In this document: positions 1-10,565 of the stretch, piece by piece
Layout: every line of letters starts with the position of its first letter
Position numbering within the stretch: the stretch's first letter is position 1
Assembly (NCBI GenBank): GCA_036925085.1
Contig: JAUPFP010000018.1
Coordinates: 4,008,885 to 4,072,884, forward strand
Reading direction: 5' to 3'
Length of the DNA: 64,000 nt
Source: Brachycybe producta
Taxonomy: Eukaryota > Arthropoda > Diplopoda > Playtdesmida > Andrognathidae
Position numbers and translations under genes: made by a program
Notes under the pieces: model-generated
Databases searched by the model: none
The model's input: the letters and a program-made list of their open reading frames with translations, nothing else
What the model was told of the DNA's origin: nothing

Positions 1-163
1 GCAAACCTCGAGATTACCGATGGAGTCGGAAAATCGGTACAGACGCGAGGTTAGTTATGCAGCTGCATAGTCGACCGTCCCCTAGGGGCAGAAGGCAGAG
101 TGGCTCTGGCTACAGAGGTGCGAAGCTGTAGCTTGAGCAAAGATTCTTTGTTGGAGGAAGACA
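1..163. other. Left edge of the gypsy element, leader region
   Basis: This short GC-richer stretch precedes the first gag-like reading frame. I see no LTR end or primer-binding site in it, so the 5' LTR, if any, lies left of the window. Confidence 0.3.
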
Positions 164-1679
164 TTGTGGACGATGTTCCACGGGGCCAACATTGACGGTC
201 TCCCTGGAGAATCTTCAGTGGAAGTCGGCAGTGGGGCCGATGGTGATCTCAGTGGGCTTGGCGCTCTGCCTCGGCCGAGTGTCCATGTTTTCACCACCGC
301 CCCCTTAGTCGGACATGGCGGTCAACTCCTTAGAGAAATGGTGGAAGTCCCGGACGAGACTACTCGGGAGGCATGGGCCTATTTGGCTACGCTCTCCAAG
401 CAGCAACTCGTGGAGATTGCCTACGGGATAGATGTCCTTCGGTTAGAAGGATGGCTGTTCCGGTCGGTGATTGAACCGTGGATTGTTCCACGGTTCTCAC
501 TGTCACCCGTGTGGGAAACCGCACGGAGGGAGGCATTGCCGATGCAAGCCCGGCTGGTATCTCTGCGGGAAGAGACCAGGCCGATTCCTAGCGGAAATGG
601 TCGGGGAATTCCTCCCGCATCCGGACAGCACCCGAGGGTTCACATTGTGATACCCTTGGAAGCTGAATCTGTGTCTGATACTTCGGGGAACAGGAGCAGG
701 CAGCCTCGCAGGGTTAGTGCAGCTTCCTGGGATGCCCGCTCCCATGGTTCCTGCAGAGGTTCAGGCATTTGGGTTCTTTAACCCAGTCCACTCATTTGTC
801 CATTATGATGGTCGAGAGGATATGGTGCCTTTCCTCTGCATGTTCGAAGCAAAGGCTCGGGCACAGCACTAGATGGATGAGTCCAGGTACAGCTACTTTA
901 CGTACCTGCTGGATGGTCCGACAGAAGAGTATTACACCCAGTTGGTGGAAACTCTTCCGGACCTCACCTGGGCAGAACTGAAGGAGGCTATGAGTAGCTG
1001 ATTTAGTTCGGGCAATCAGGCTCGTGTCTGCTTCTCGGAATTCGAGACGATGAAGCAGGGTATGCACGAGTCTGTGCAAGTGTTCTATTGGTGGTTCTCT
1101 GAACTGTCAGAACGTGTCTCTCCTGGAGAAAATGAGAGCTGTCAGGTTATTCATTTTAAATGGAAGCTCCTGACAGACATCACCGATCAATTGATCCGGT
1201 GTCAGGACAAAACGATAGAAGCATATGCTCATAGGGCACAGCTTGTTGAAGCCGATTTGCTGACGGCGGGTAAATTACCCGCCCGTACACGAGTGGTTCC
1301 TCAGGACTGGGCTAACGTCCAGTCCTCTGTTTCCAAAGCTAGCTCTGGGAGCTCTGCCAGAGCTTCTTCGAACCAACCAGGTGCGAAGGCCGCTGCACTA
1401 TCCAAGTTGGACAAAGCAGTAGCCAAGACCGGCGGTAAGAAGAAGTGGGCAAGCTCCGGTGGAGGACAGCTGGTGGTAATGCCTTGGAGTACGGACCATG
1501 GTTCAGGAGGATCACTCCAGCGATTAGGTCCGTGTTACGGGTGCCAACAAATGGGGCACCTGAAACGGGACTGTCCGCATGCTATGGCAAAGGGACAAGT
1601 TGCCAGAGTGATGCCTGGTGAAAGCCAGAAGCTCCAGCCAATGCCTGGCTTAGCGCCGGTGTGGCTGGAGGGTTGCTAG
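164..1679 (+). pseudogene. gag: Ty3/gypsy-like gag (capsid and CCHC nucleocapsid), broken
   Basis: This is a decayed retrotransposon gag, which would form the particle shell and bind element RNA. An open frame at 164-781 gives an N-terminal region. The reading then shifts frame at about 690-780 into a capsid-like segment (about 750-1250) containing FFNPVHSFVHYDG and YFTYLLDGP. That segment is interrupted by in-frame stops near 869 and 999. The last part (1050-1679) ends in a zinc knuckle, CYGCQQMGHLKRDC, at 1533-1574, with C-x2-C-x4-H-x4-C spacing. The protease follows downstream in the usual gypsy order. At least one frameshift and two stops make it non-functional. The start is uncertain; 164 is the first ATG of the frame. 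Confidence 0.75.
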
Positions 1680-2967
1680 TACCTGGCCACTATCTGTGAT
1701 GGTTAGTTCTACTACCGAGCCATGGAGTATGACGAAGAGAAGGCTTCGTTAAACCGCCGCCAGTCACCACCGAACTGAATGGTGAGCGACCGGTAATGTT
1801 TGAAAGCTCAGGTGCCCGACATAGTCAGTGTTCTGAACAAGGGACTTACCTCCGGGTGGTCTCCAAGTATGTGGATGTCCTGCAGAAGGCAGGGGTGCCT
1901 CTGGCGAGGTCTGCAGACCCAGACGTTACCAGTTGAGTATTTCCAATGCCATGCTCCACATTGGAAGCCATGTGCACCCAGTTGGATAACTGGTTCGCCC
2001 CCTCACCCTATATGCCTAGTGGTGAGGTGCTGGATCGTGCGGTCATCGAGCAGGCAGGAGGAGTTGGTGTGCCCCTACCTTCTGCCAGGCCTGGGAAGTC
2101 TCTGGTTTGTGAGACTGGGTCCCAAACTTCTGCACATCTGGAATTACTGTCCGGTGTGTATGGTAAGGTGGAAGGGATGCAGGAGTTCGATTGTGGGAAC
2201 CGACGGGTTCTTATTCCTGAACTTCAGAGCTGACCTTATGACAGGGGTTCACCACAAGTGTGGGTGTCGATTGATGATTGTCGCTTGGAGATGATCGTCG
2301 ACACCGGGGTCGATGTCTCGGTCTTGAGTATGAGGGTGGCACAAGTGATGGAGTTGCCCACTGAGGATCTAGCAGTTCCAGCCTCGCTTCGTGGCATGGG
2401 CGGGCACTCCATCGAGGTTGTAGGTATTGCAAAGTGGCTCTCCTTTTGGTGAAAGGAGAGTGCGATGCATTGTTAGGCGTTGATCATGCTGCACGCTTTG
2501 GCTTGATGGTGGATGTTGTGCACCGAAAAGTCTATTTCCGGCAGGATGTCTGGACCGCACATCCAGACACCCTTCTAGCTGCACTCACTGATCAAGTGCT
2601 TGGGAAAACTGTGGAGGTGGAACCATTTCCACTGCCGATACCTGAGGCTTTGCCTCAGAGATGGTAACTCCCAGAGATCCCGCCAGCACTCGAGAAGGTT
2701 GACGGGTGGGTGACACTTGTCTCACTAGAGCTGCCCGAGAACAGAGTTCCGATCTGGAGTGGGGAAGTTTGTTCCCTGCGACTGAGAGATAACGTATGGC
2801 TACCAGCCCATGTACGACGTGTCATATCTGTGTTGCTAGTAGAGCATGCCGGCCCTGGCCAGCTGCTTCTCGTGGATTCATGCTGTAAAGCATTAGGTGA
2901 ACGTGGTTTGTTGGCTGTGGCAGGAATTGCCCAAGCCAACAGGTCGGACGAGTACGATATCTAACTT
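1680..2967 (+). pseudogene. pol: Gypsy pol, aspartic protease region, broken
   Basis: This is the retropepsin-type protease that would cut Gag and Pol. The active-site triad DTG is at 2300-2308 in the context MIVDTGVDVSVLS. A downstream hydrophobic stretch, DALLGVDHAARFGLMVD (about 2460-2510), fits the second half of the fold, but lies in a different frame, so there is a frameshift near 2440. The 1800-2233 interval holds several short frames with no domain I can name, probably a gag-pol spacer. From 2710 to 2964 the frame GEVCSLRLRDNVWLPAHVRR resembles the linker before gypsy reverse transcriptase. Multiple stops separate the pieces. Confidence 0.65.
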
Positions 2968-4645
2968 AAGAATGTGGGGAATGCACCTATTGCCCTGGAA
3001 ACAGGGGAGGGTGTGCCCACAGCTCAACTGTGCAGGCTGCCCTTGTGGTAGAGCTGGACGAGCCATCTGAGTTGAGAGGGGGACGCCCCGATAATGTAAC
3101 GGTTCGACCAGGGGAGGCCATGTCAAAGTTGCGAGGAGCATCCAGAAACGGATGCCGAGTCCTCAACGTAACGACGGCTCCTACTCTCAAAGAGTGTCTT
3201 AAGATTGGTTTCAATCTGAAGCCTGATGAGGCAAGACAGCTTCGGGAGTTACTACTGGAATGCCGAAATCATTTTGTGTTTGACTGTACGGAGTTGGGTG
3301 AAACCTCTCTTGTCGAACATACGATTGATACCGGTGGGCAACCTCCAGTGCGAGAAGGATTGCATCAAACTGCTCCAGCGGCCAGAATGATCGAGAAGGA
3401 AGAGGTGGCGAAAGATGTTGGATGCAGGGGTTATCCGACCTTCGCGTAGTCCTTACGCGATCTATCTTGCTTGTTTGCAAGAAGGATGGTGGCTTTTGTT
3501 TTTGTGTGGACTACTGGAAACTGAATGCCCAGACTAAGCTGGATCAGTATCCTTTACCTCGCATCGATGATGCACTCGATTCGTGGGCCGGTGTGAAGTT
3601 GTATGCAACCTTAGACCTGGCTAGTGGTTACTGGCAGGTTCGGATGGCTGAGCCAGACATTGAGAAGACAGCATTCACTTGCTCTCAAGGTCTGTATGAG
3701 TTTCGAAAAATGCCTTTTGGACTCTAATGCTCCAGCCACAATGCAGAGAGCACTAGACATCTTATTGGCAGGACACAAGTGGGAGTCTTGTCTGGTGTAC
3801 CTGGACGATATTGTCATCTTTGGGAACACTTTTGAGCAGTTCCTCGAGAGACTCTCCACTGTCCTTGGACTGTTACGAGGGGCGGAGCTGAAACTCCAGC
3901 CAAAGAAATGTTTCTTTGGCTTTGACAAAGTTCGTTATTTCGGTCACGTAGTGAGTGCCGAGGGAGTTGTTCCGGACCCGGATCTCGTAAGAGCAGTCCA
4001 GGAGGTTGATGTCCCGATGACAGTGACAGGCATCCAAAGTTTTCTTGGATTGGCTGGTTACTATCGGAGGTTCATCAAGGACTTTGCCAAGGTGGCAAGG
4101 CTTTTGCATAATCTGACAAAGAAAGGATGTGTCCTTCGAGTGGTCTGATCAGTGCAAACTAGTGTGTGTTCGGTTAAAGGCATTTTTAACCGAAGCGGCG
4201 GTATTCACCATGTACGATCCTCATGGTGAGATAATGATACATACCGATGCTAGTGGGTACGGCTTGGGTGTCGTAGTCGACCAGAAGTTACTGGAGGACA
4301 AGTTCCCCCGTGTTCTGGCTTACGCAAGCCGGCTCATGAAAAAAGTGGAAACACGGTATTCTGTCACCGAGCAGGAGTGCTTGGCGATCATGTTTGCCGT
4401 GGGTAAATTTCGTCCTTACCTCTTTAACTGAGAGTTTGTGATCATAACAGATCACCATGCTCTTTGCTATCTACAGACAGCCAAGAACCTGCAAGGCATG
4501 TAGGGGCTTTTTTAGATGCAATTACAAGAGTACCTGTTCAAGGTTCAGTACAAGAAGGGGACACACTCCTCGAGGACGCTGATGCTTTAAGTCGGTATCC
4601 TGTGTGTGATGTGGCGGACCTTTCTTTTTCTGAACATGTCGAAAC
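2968..4645 (+). pseudogene. pol: Gypsy pol, reverse transcriptase and RNase H, broken
   Basis: The enzyme would copy element RNA into cDNA and remove the RNA strand. Visible RT blocks, in order, are KPDEARQLRELLLECRNHF (about 3220), FCVDYWKLNAQTKLDQYPLP (about 3505-3560), LYATLDLASGYWQVRM and the catalytic YLDD box at 3798-3809. FLGLAGYYRRFI (about 4045) marks the connection to RNase H. RNase H blocks are IHTDASGYGLGVVV (about 4230), EQECLAI and, after a stop at 4429, TDHHAL (about 4450). Frameshifts occur near 3435, 3725 and 4130. The segment ends where a solo LTR is inserted at 4646, just after an ALSRYP motif typical of the end of gypsy RNase H. Confidence 0.85.
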
Positions 4646-5438
4646 TGTGGCAACCTGGTCTGCTCCAATTTTAATTTTGATGGAGCAGACGAATTTCCCT
4701 ATGGTGGTCTGCCTGACAGCTACAGTTGGCTGTTGGGACGGACGCCATTTTGGTGCCAGCAGACCTCTCACCATGAAGTCTATGGGTGAGAGGTCAGAAG
4801 TGACCTCTGTCCCCTCCAGGTGGAGTTGCCTGGAGGTTTCCTGTGGCCTAGTCAACCACAGGATCTGGGCAGTTGGTTGTAGGCTGAGCTAGGGACTAGA
4901 CCTGTGGGTGGAGGTCAGGGAGACCTCCACTGTCCAGCATCTGGACCTTCTTCTTTTGTGCCTTTGGCCTGTGGGCCTTTGTATATATTTATGGGGGCTT
5001 GGCTGGTAGAAGTTTACCAGCCAAGTTGTGCGAATATTATCACTGCCATCTTAATCATCTTTTACATCGTAAGTGAATAAATCACTTTTTACTTCATCTT
5101 ACTTTGTGTCGTGTCTTTTCTTGGGGAGTACCGCGAGGGGGGGTGGGTTTCTGGTTAGGGAAACTCCACCGTCCTATTTCCGACTTGTTTCGGCCGGTCC
5201 TCGTGTCGGCTCGCGGTAGAACCGGTGTTCTACCGCGATATTCTCGGCGTGGCGGCATGGTCTTTCGTCATGTCCGCCGGGGGTGGCTCCTGGAGCCGAC
5301 ACAACTCAAGGAGCACCGTGCGGGAGACGGCTACGGGTATGGTCCCGTCCCCGTGAGGAGCCGGTTGAGCGGTAAGTTTTACGCCGTTTTTGGGGTGAAC
5401 TTACTGGGGTTATTGTAACGGTCCGGCGGGACGTTACA
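4646..5438 (+). mobile_element. Solo LTR (family 1) inserted in gypsy pol
   Basis: The 793-bp insert starts TGTGGCAACC and ends GGGACGTTACA. It is flanked by 4-bp duplications AAAC (4642-4645 and 5439-5442), and the pol reading frame resumes immediately after it. An AATAAA signal sits at 5076-5081. A related copy lies at 29177-29959. No internal retrotransposon region remains, so this is an LTR-LTR recombination product. Confidence 0.85.
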
Positions 5439-5442
5439 AAAC

Positions 5443-6663
5443 TGATGTAGGTGAGATGATTTACCGAGTCTGGCTCGAGGTGATTGGGTCAAGGAGCAAG
5501 CAGCCAATGGCTGGTGTTCCAAAGTGGTGAAGAAAATCACCACTGACCCCAACTCGAACCTGAGGTTCAAGTTTGTGATGGCAGACGAACCGATGTATGC
5601 CATCAGGTCCATCCAGGATCGGTTAAGAACTGTACTGGTAGTTCTGGCGTCATGCATGGCTTTCTGTTTGAGGAATCTACATGACACTCCCAAAGCTGGT
5701 CACTTCGGGATGTTTAAGACCTGCCAGAGACTGTGCTCACGCTTCTACTGGATTGGTATGAAGCAAGACACAGCTGAATACGTTGTTGTGTTTGGTATGT
5801 CAGAGAGTGACAGTTCGCACGAAGTCAGGGATTTCTCCAACCCATCGTGCCGAAGTACCCAGTTCATACCTGGGGAATAGACTTCATTGGGCCATTTCCT
5901 GCCTCTGTGGGTGGAGCCACCTATGTGCTTATCATGGTTGACTACTTCACCAGATATGGTGTGGCAAGGGCGGTACGAAGGGCCATGGCCGCTTGTGTTG
6001 TGAAGTTCCTGAAGGACGAGATCCTTTTGGTGTATGGCACACCGAAAGCTCTTGTCTTGGATCGTTGGTCCCAGTTCTTCAGCAAAGTCCTGCTGAAGTT
6101 TCGGGAGTGCTATAACAGCACATCACTTCACGACGGCATACCATCCGCAAGCAAATGGGCTTACGGAGCATATGAACAAAACCGTAATGGAAACCATCAA
6201 GAAGGAGCGGTATGACTCCGGTGGAGTGCAGCCCCCCCTATATTCACCTGGTGCACAGGTGTGGATTAGAGACCAAGCTGGGAAGCTCGGTCAGGTAAAG
6301 AAGTGGAATTTAGCTTACAAAGCTGAAAGGGGAATGGTTGTTTCGTAGTATTCCGACCTGGTCTACGAAGTAGAATTCGTAGATGGGTATGGGCGGAAGG
6401 TGCACGACCGGTTTCATGTAGACAATTTGAAATCGTACGTGAAACCGACCGTGAGGGAGGAGGATAGGCTTGGAGCCACTGACACCTCCTCCGATGCAGG
6501 CAACAATGTGGATGCTAAATCGAAGGCTTCGGCAGAGAGTAAGGTGACTCCGGTGCCAAAGCTACCGTCCGTTTCTTCGCAGGAGTCTACTGACTCTGAG
6601 GCGGATAACCCCCTCCACCTCAGTATAATTTCTGTCTGCGGAGACCGAGGGTGTTTGAGGTGA
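5443..6663 (+). pseudogene. pol: Gypsy pol, integrase, broken
   Basis: This is the continuation of the pol gene after the solo LTR. It encodes the enzyme that joins cDNA to host DNA. The N-terminal zinc domain is seen as HDTPKAGHFGMFKTC (about 5680) followed, one frame over, by CLVCQRVTVRTKSG (about 5790). The catalytic core shows WGIDFIGPFPASVGG with the first Asp (about 5870) and LVLDRWSQFFSKVLLKF with the second (about 6055). The third acidic residue is in a frameshifted stretch near 6160. A C-terminal block GAQVWIRDQAGK (about 6250) and HDRFHVDNLKSY (about 6402) resemble the usual gypsy integrase tail. The last open piece (6400-6663) ends in a Ser/Asp-rich extension. Confidence 0.8.
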
Positions 6664-6957
6664 GTGGGTTTTCCCCTAGGATTGGGCTTGATACTCTCCA
6701 GGGTACTCTCAATGGGCCCCTGCCTTGGTGGGAGAGGTCTGGTCATCCGCTAGTTTGGGCGGATGGCTGGGAGAGGAGAGAGCCAGACTTGCCCACGTGT
6801 TGGGACTGCCACATTTTCGAGGAAAACAAACGGTGACCCACCGTAGCTTGTCTGTCTCTAGGCCTGAGAGAATCAGACCACGGACAGAGAAATCTGTCCG
6901 TAAAATCTTCTGTTACCGTCAGTGAGACGGTAAGTCTCTTCCCACCACAGCCAGTCT

Positions 6958-7431
6958 GTGCATAAGGAGATTCACCGTGTGTCTGCCCCTAAAAAGGCAG
7001 ACAACGGTAACATTTCCATGGTGACCATGGATGAGGCGGCTAAAGATGTTTTAGCCGCTACAACACGGTCATTAGCTGCTAAGACGGTGGATTTAGTGGC
7101 TAGGTGTGATATCGTTTATATTATTAAACAAAGGATGCCGGCCACGCAATTTTCACGTAGAAAATTGAAAATTCACCGAGAAAAGCGACGCAAAAGACTG
7201 GCTGGAGTGGAAACCTTGAAGAAAGTAAGTCCCTGTAAGGGAATCTCTTTTTCCTGCCTGTTGGCAGTTATTTTTTACTGTTTGGCAGTGTGTTATTTGG
7301 TCATTGACGGAATACACACGTGGTGGATGTGGTTTAGTCGCCATGACTGTTGCCATGATGGTATAACCACAGCAGAAAGCACTTTTCTGACTGGTTCTGC
7401 CCAGCGTTGCCCTTGGGGAAACCCAAGTTAG
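6958..7431 (+). CDS. Hypothetical ORF with one hydrophobic segment, 3' of pol
   Basis: I do not recognise this 157-residue open frame. It has a basic stretch (KIHREKRRKR, about residues 69-78) followed by a hydrophobic span, SCLLAVIFYCLAVCYLVI, that could be a membrane helix. A Cys/His/Trp-rich end follows. It lies where some gypsy-like elements carry a third, envelope-like frame. The N-terminal two thirds show no signal peptide, cleavage site or other envelope feature, so that reading is only positional. It may equally be chance coding in the element's 3' untranslated part. Confidence 0.25.
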   Translation: MHKEIHRVSAPKKADNGNISMVTMDEAAKDVLAATTRSLAAKTVDLVARCDIVYIIKQRMPATQFSRRKLKIHREKRRKRLAGVETLKKVSPCKGISFSCLLAVIFYCLAVCYLVIDGIHTWWMWFSRHDCCHDGITTAESTFLTGSAQRCPWGNPS

Positions 7432-7463
7432 ACAGTGTTTAGACGGTGGGAACTAGGAAGAGA

Positions 7464-7718
7464 GTGGTTTTGACCGTCCGAAGGCGGTGAAACATGGTTT
7501 CCACCGTGACTTATCTACTTTGGATGGTGGAATCGGTCATTCGCACGGTGAAAATCCGTGGAATGCCATTTCTGGCCGTTCAAACGGGGGAAAAGTGGTT
7601 TTCACTGTCCAAAGGCAGTGAATCATGGTTTTGAGCGTGATTTACTGACTTTGGACGGTGGAAACGGGAATTCACACGGTGAAAACCCATGGAATTCACT
7701 TTTCTATGGTTGGAAGTT
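7464..7718 (+). repeat. Two diverged tandem copies of a ~131-bp unit
   Basis: Both units start GTGGTTTT (7464 and 7595) and share AAACATGG/AATCATGG, GTGACTTA/GTGATTTA, TTTGGA-GGTGGAA and CACGGTGAAAA in the same order. The array lies in the non-coding 3' part of the gypsy element. Confidence 0.7.
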
Positions 7719-8312
7719 GTTTCTAACCATGTTTTCCTTCTTTTTCAAATCCACCATGAATGAAAAGAGGAAGAGCGACAGTGGGAGCCGCTGACAATCT
7801 GCCTCCCTCAGCCCGTTGCATCCTGGGGATGCCGAGCTGTTAGAGTCGGAGGGCTCCCGATCACTTGCAGGGTGTGAAGCGGCTGACGCTGATGGTGAAT
7901 CGATGGGTTCTCCGTTGGCAGAGGCCGTGAAAAGTCCACGACCTGCCCAGTCGACTTCGACAGGTCTCAGAGCCTTCTGCGGCAGGTATCCGTAGTCTCC
8001 CTCCAGGTAAACGGCTGCTACCACCGTTCAGTCGGTGGCGGCGGTAGTTCCTCTGGCTGGTGAACCTGCAGAGGCAGGTTCGGACAGTGGGACAGCCGCT
8101 ACCGGTGTGGTAACCTCTAGTAACCCTGAATCCGCATCTCTGTCTGTTCACCACCTTCCAAACACTGGTCTAGGGTGGTGGAGGACAGTGAGGATGTCTC
8201 CTTGGGAGCATCCTTGGTCATTTAGACGGAGATGGAGATGAAAACTACCATGGATTCGGTAGTGGATACCTCCAAGCTGTGGAGGAGTCGTGACCGCTCT
8301 TCAGAGAACTCG
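7719..8312 (+). other. Degenerate Ala/Ser/Gly/Glu-rich reading frame
   Basis: From about 7830 to 8240 one frame reads as a low-complexity acidic protein (for example EGSRSLAGCEAADADGESMG and VVPLAGEPAEAGSDSGTAAT), with two stops near 7995-8010. It may be another retroelement frame or an unrelated relic. I cannot assign it. It is cut by the mariner-like insertion that begins at 8313. Confidence 0.2.
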
Positions 8313-8740
8313 AAGTACAAGCAAACGGTTTTCACCAATTTGTAGCCACAATCAAAAAGTTTTTTTTCCTGCCCGGTTTTCCATCCCGTAAACAGTCCAG
8401 GCGGCGCTTCGGTCATCAACATTGGCTTGAGTCACAGTTGATCGCCCAGTTCTTTTCAAATCTCCAACACTACCAGTCTCTTTAAACTTCAGATACCACT
8501 GTTTAATGCTTTTAACATCTAGTGGTTCTCGTCAATATTGAGTTATAAAGTTTCGCCGAATCATAGTTGCCAATTTCGTTTCATGAAACCACAAAACATA
8601 TTGCGCTTTCTCCTGCAATGACGCCATTTTGGTTTTGATAACCGCAGCGCCGCCTGGACTGTTTATTTGCTAGAAAACCGGGCAGGAAAAGAACTTTATG
8701 AGTGTGGCTACAAATAGGTGAAAACCGTTTGCTTGTACTT
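8313..8740 (-). mobile_element. Mariner/Tc1-like deletion derivative with long TIRs
   Basis: The outer ~108 bp form inverted repeats (8313-8420 against 8631-8740). Both contain GCAAACGGTTTTCACC, a TTTGTAGCCACA block, CCTGCCCGGTTTTC and CAGTCCAGGCGGCGCT when read inward. The interior encodes only the N-terminal DNA-binding part of a transposase on the minus strand, so this is a non-autonomous copy. The outermost matched bases include TA on both sides, as expected for this superfamily, but the exact TA pair is ambiguous. Confidence 0.75.
8417..8626 (-). pseudogene. Transposase N-terminal helix-turn-helix fragment (mariner type)
   Basis: Reading leftward from an ATG at 8626-8624, about 70 codons give MIRRNFITQY, an in-frame stop, then KSIKQWYLKFKETGSVGDLK and RTGRSTV. 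This is the paired-like HTH pattern found at the N-terminus of mariner/IS630-type transposases, which binds the TIRs. The whole DDE/D catalytic domain is missing: the frame runs straight into the left TIR. One stop codon interrupts the fragment. A functional product is excluded. Confidence 0.7.
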
Positions 8741-9035
8741 GCATAGCTTGTCCACAGTGGATTTTTGTAATCAGGGAAAGACTTTATGGACACCCTGTAT
8801 TATACCGTATGTTTACTTGTCCATTTAAAGGGAAAAATTTGCTTGATTCTCGGCTGATTTTCCGAAATGTGTTTCCCCCTTTAGAATACGTTTTCCACAT
8901 ATTTTGAGAATTAGTGAACTGATGAAACAGAAAACTATAAAATAATTGTTTATCACGTAAAGATTTTTCATGAAAAGTCCCAGGATGAAATACTGACGAT
9001 ACAAGGAAGGGGGTGCGCACATGCCCCCCATTTTA
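8741..9035. other. No feature seen
   Basis: This is AT-rich unique-looking sequence between the mariner-like element and the first MITE. Short minus-strand frames (8784-9031) show no recognisable domain. Confidence 0.4.
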
Positions 9036-9217
9036 AACAGACGTTTGCTCCGCCCTTTTTATGACGAACGGCAACTTCTAATTTGTTGGTTATGTAGTCT
9101 GACGTTGAAAAGGGCGGAGCATGTGACGTCAGACTACATAACGAACCAATTAGAAGTTGTATTCGTCATAAAAAGGACCGAGCAAACGTCTGTTTATCCC
9201 GTTTTCTAATTGCCTGT
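9036..9217. mobile_element. Mutator-like MITE, family A (left end lost)
   Basis: A near-palindrome in which CAAACGTCTGTTTATCCCG near the right end is matched at the left by ACAGACGTTTGCTCCGCCC. The right terminus reads TCTAATTGCCTGT as in intact family-A copies at 41036 and 43289; the left terminal ~20 bp are missing. The centre holds AAAGGGCGGAGCATGTGACG and TCAGACTACATAAC. Confidence 0.75.
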
Positions 9218-9400
9218 CACATAGTCCCCATACAACTATCTTAATTTAACCTAACCTTCCGAGTTTTTCTACTGTTGTTCCGACCCGTTCTGCCGTTCAT
9301 CAAAATAGAACCCCCCACCCCCTGAAACCAAGGGGTAGGATTCGACTGATTTTGGGATTTTCTTTTCGAGTCAGTTAAATAATTTTTTGCTGGCCACTTC

Positions 9401-9593
9401 ACAGGCATGTGTGCGCAGCTTCAGAATTTCTTTGGCCCCGCCCTTTTATGAGCGTCAGATCAAATATCAACCAATCAGAAACAAAAAAGGGCGGGGCATG
9501 TGACATCAGACCTAGTAACAAATAATCAGAAATTCATGATGCTCATAAAAGGGCAAGGCCAAAGAAATTCTGAAGCTGTGCACAGATGCCTGT
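9401..9593. mobile_element. Mutator-like MITE, family B, with 9-bp TSD
   Basis: The 193-bp element begins ACAGGCATGTGTGCGCAGC and ends CACAGATGCCTGT, with inverted CTTCAGAATTTCTTTGGCC arms. It is flanked by perfect 9-bp direct repeats GGCCACTTC (9392-9400 and 9594-9602). The same element and TSD occur at 38369-38589, so insertion preceded the segmental duplication. Confidence 0.85.
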
Positions 9594-9866
9594 GGCCACT
9601 TCTACCTTCCAGACTGCCCTTGCCTATACTAATGCTGAGAAATAGCATGGATCATGAGGACGTCTATATAGACGAATGGTGAAGCCCAGGCCTTTCTACC
9701 AAATGTAGTCATTTTCATGTTTTGCCTTTGTCATCCTATAAAATAGTACTGCGGATCGCCCCTGGCAACTCTTGCTTCTTTTGTTGCAATTAAGCGTTTT
9801 AATTAAGCACTTTGAATTTGTAAAATGAAAACAAACGAATTGTTTACTTGTTTCTATTCCTTACAG

Positions 9867-10028
9867 ACCGTTTTCAGTGCTGAAATGGCAGAATATACTC
9901 CTGATGCAATTATTGAAGGACGTGGGGGACTCCTTTCTTTACTGCTTATTCCAATAATTATTATTGGCGCCGTCTTGATATCTTGCTGTTTGTGTGTGTT
10001 GTCAGGGTTTACTTGCGGCGTCAGCTAA
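9867..10028 (+). CDS. Exon 2 of small membrane protein gene, copy 1
   Basis: This is the second exon of a tiny gene family I do not recognise from known proteins. It follows a strong acceptor, TTTCTATTCCTTACAG, and reads in phase 0: TVFSAEMAEYTPDAIIEGR, then a hydrophobic helix LLIPIIIIGAVLISCCLCV, then a short tail and stop TAA. It encodes 53 residues, nearly identical to copy 2 (39495) and clearly homologous to copy 3 (47110), which differs by a whole-codon indel. No matching exon 1 is visible upstream in this window; the duplication boundary at about 9219 falls inside the intron. It may therefore be an orphan exon unless exon 1 lies beyond the gypsy element. Confidence 0.65.
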   Translation, partial: TVFSAEMAEYTPDAIIEGRGGLLSLLLIPIIIIGAVLISCCLCVLSGFTCGVS

Positions 10029-10200
10029 GGGTGATGGTCATTGTTTCGCGATTTTTTCTCTTTCAATTATGCACCATCAACATTAAACACACGCAAAAAC
10101 AAAATCGTAAGAAAGTTAATCACGGTACTATGTGTACTAAAATGGTTTATGGAAAATATATATTCTGCACTAACTGAAAAATTTGTCAATTAAAAACACT

Positions 10201-10206
10201 AATAAA
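10201..10206 (+). terminator. Polyadenylation signal of small gene copy 1
   Basis: AATAAA lies 173 nt after the stop codon, in a CACTAATAAAC context conserved in copy 2 (39820) and degraded to AATAAG in copy 3. Confidence 0.55.
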
Positions 10207-10565
10207 CATCTTTCCTAATATGCAAAGATAAGATAAGCTGCAATGTGATTTTTGTTGGTTGAAATTTATTACAGTAATTACGTAATTATCATTTCGGTTT
10301 TGAATTTGCATAACCCTGAACATAAATAACGTGAATAAATGATATTGAGCATAAAATTGACATTGAAGGAAATTCAACTCTACTAACCTGCACCACAGAA
10401 TAAAAAGTTATAAAGAAGAGAAACTCGAGCATTTTTCGTTGACAAGACTTTCTTTTGCGCATGTGCGGCGGCAACACTGACATTTGTTTGATGTTTCTCT
10501 TAGTTTTGGGCACCGCCATCTGTAAACTGGGTAATGAAAAGGATCTCCATCCTCAAGTGAGTAAA

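Noticed and set aside
6651-6925. Short frames downstream of integrase
   Set aside because: Overlapping 60-66 codon frames with no motif, in the gypsy 3' region.
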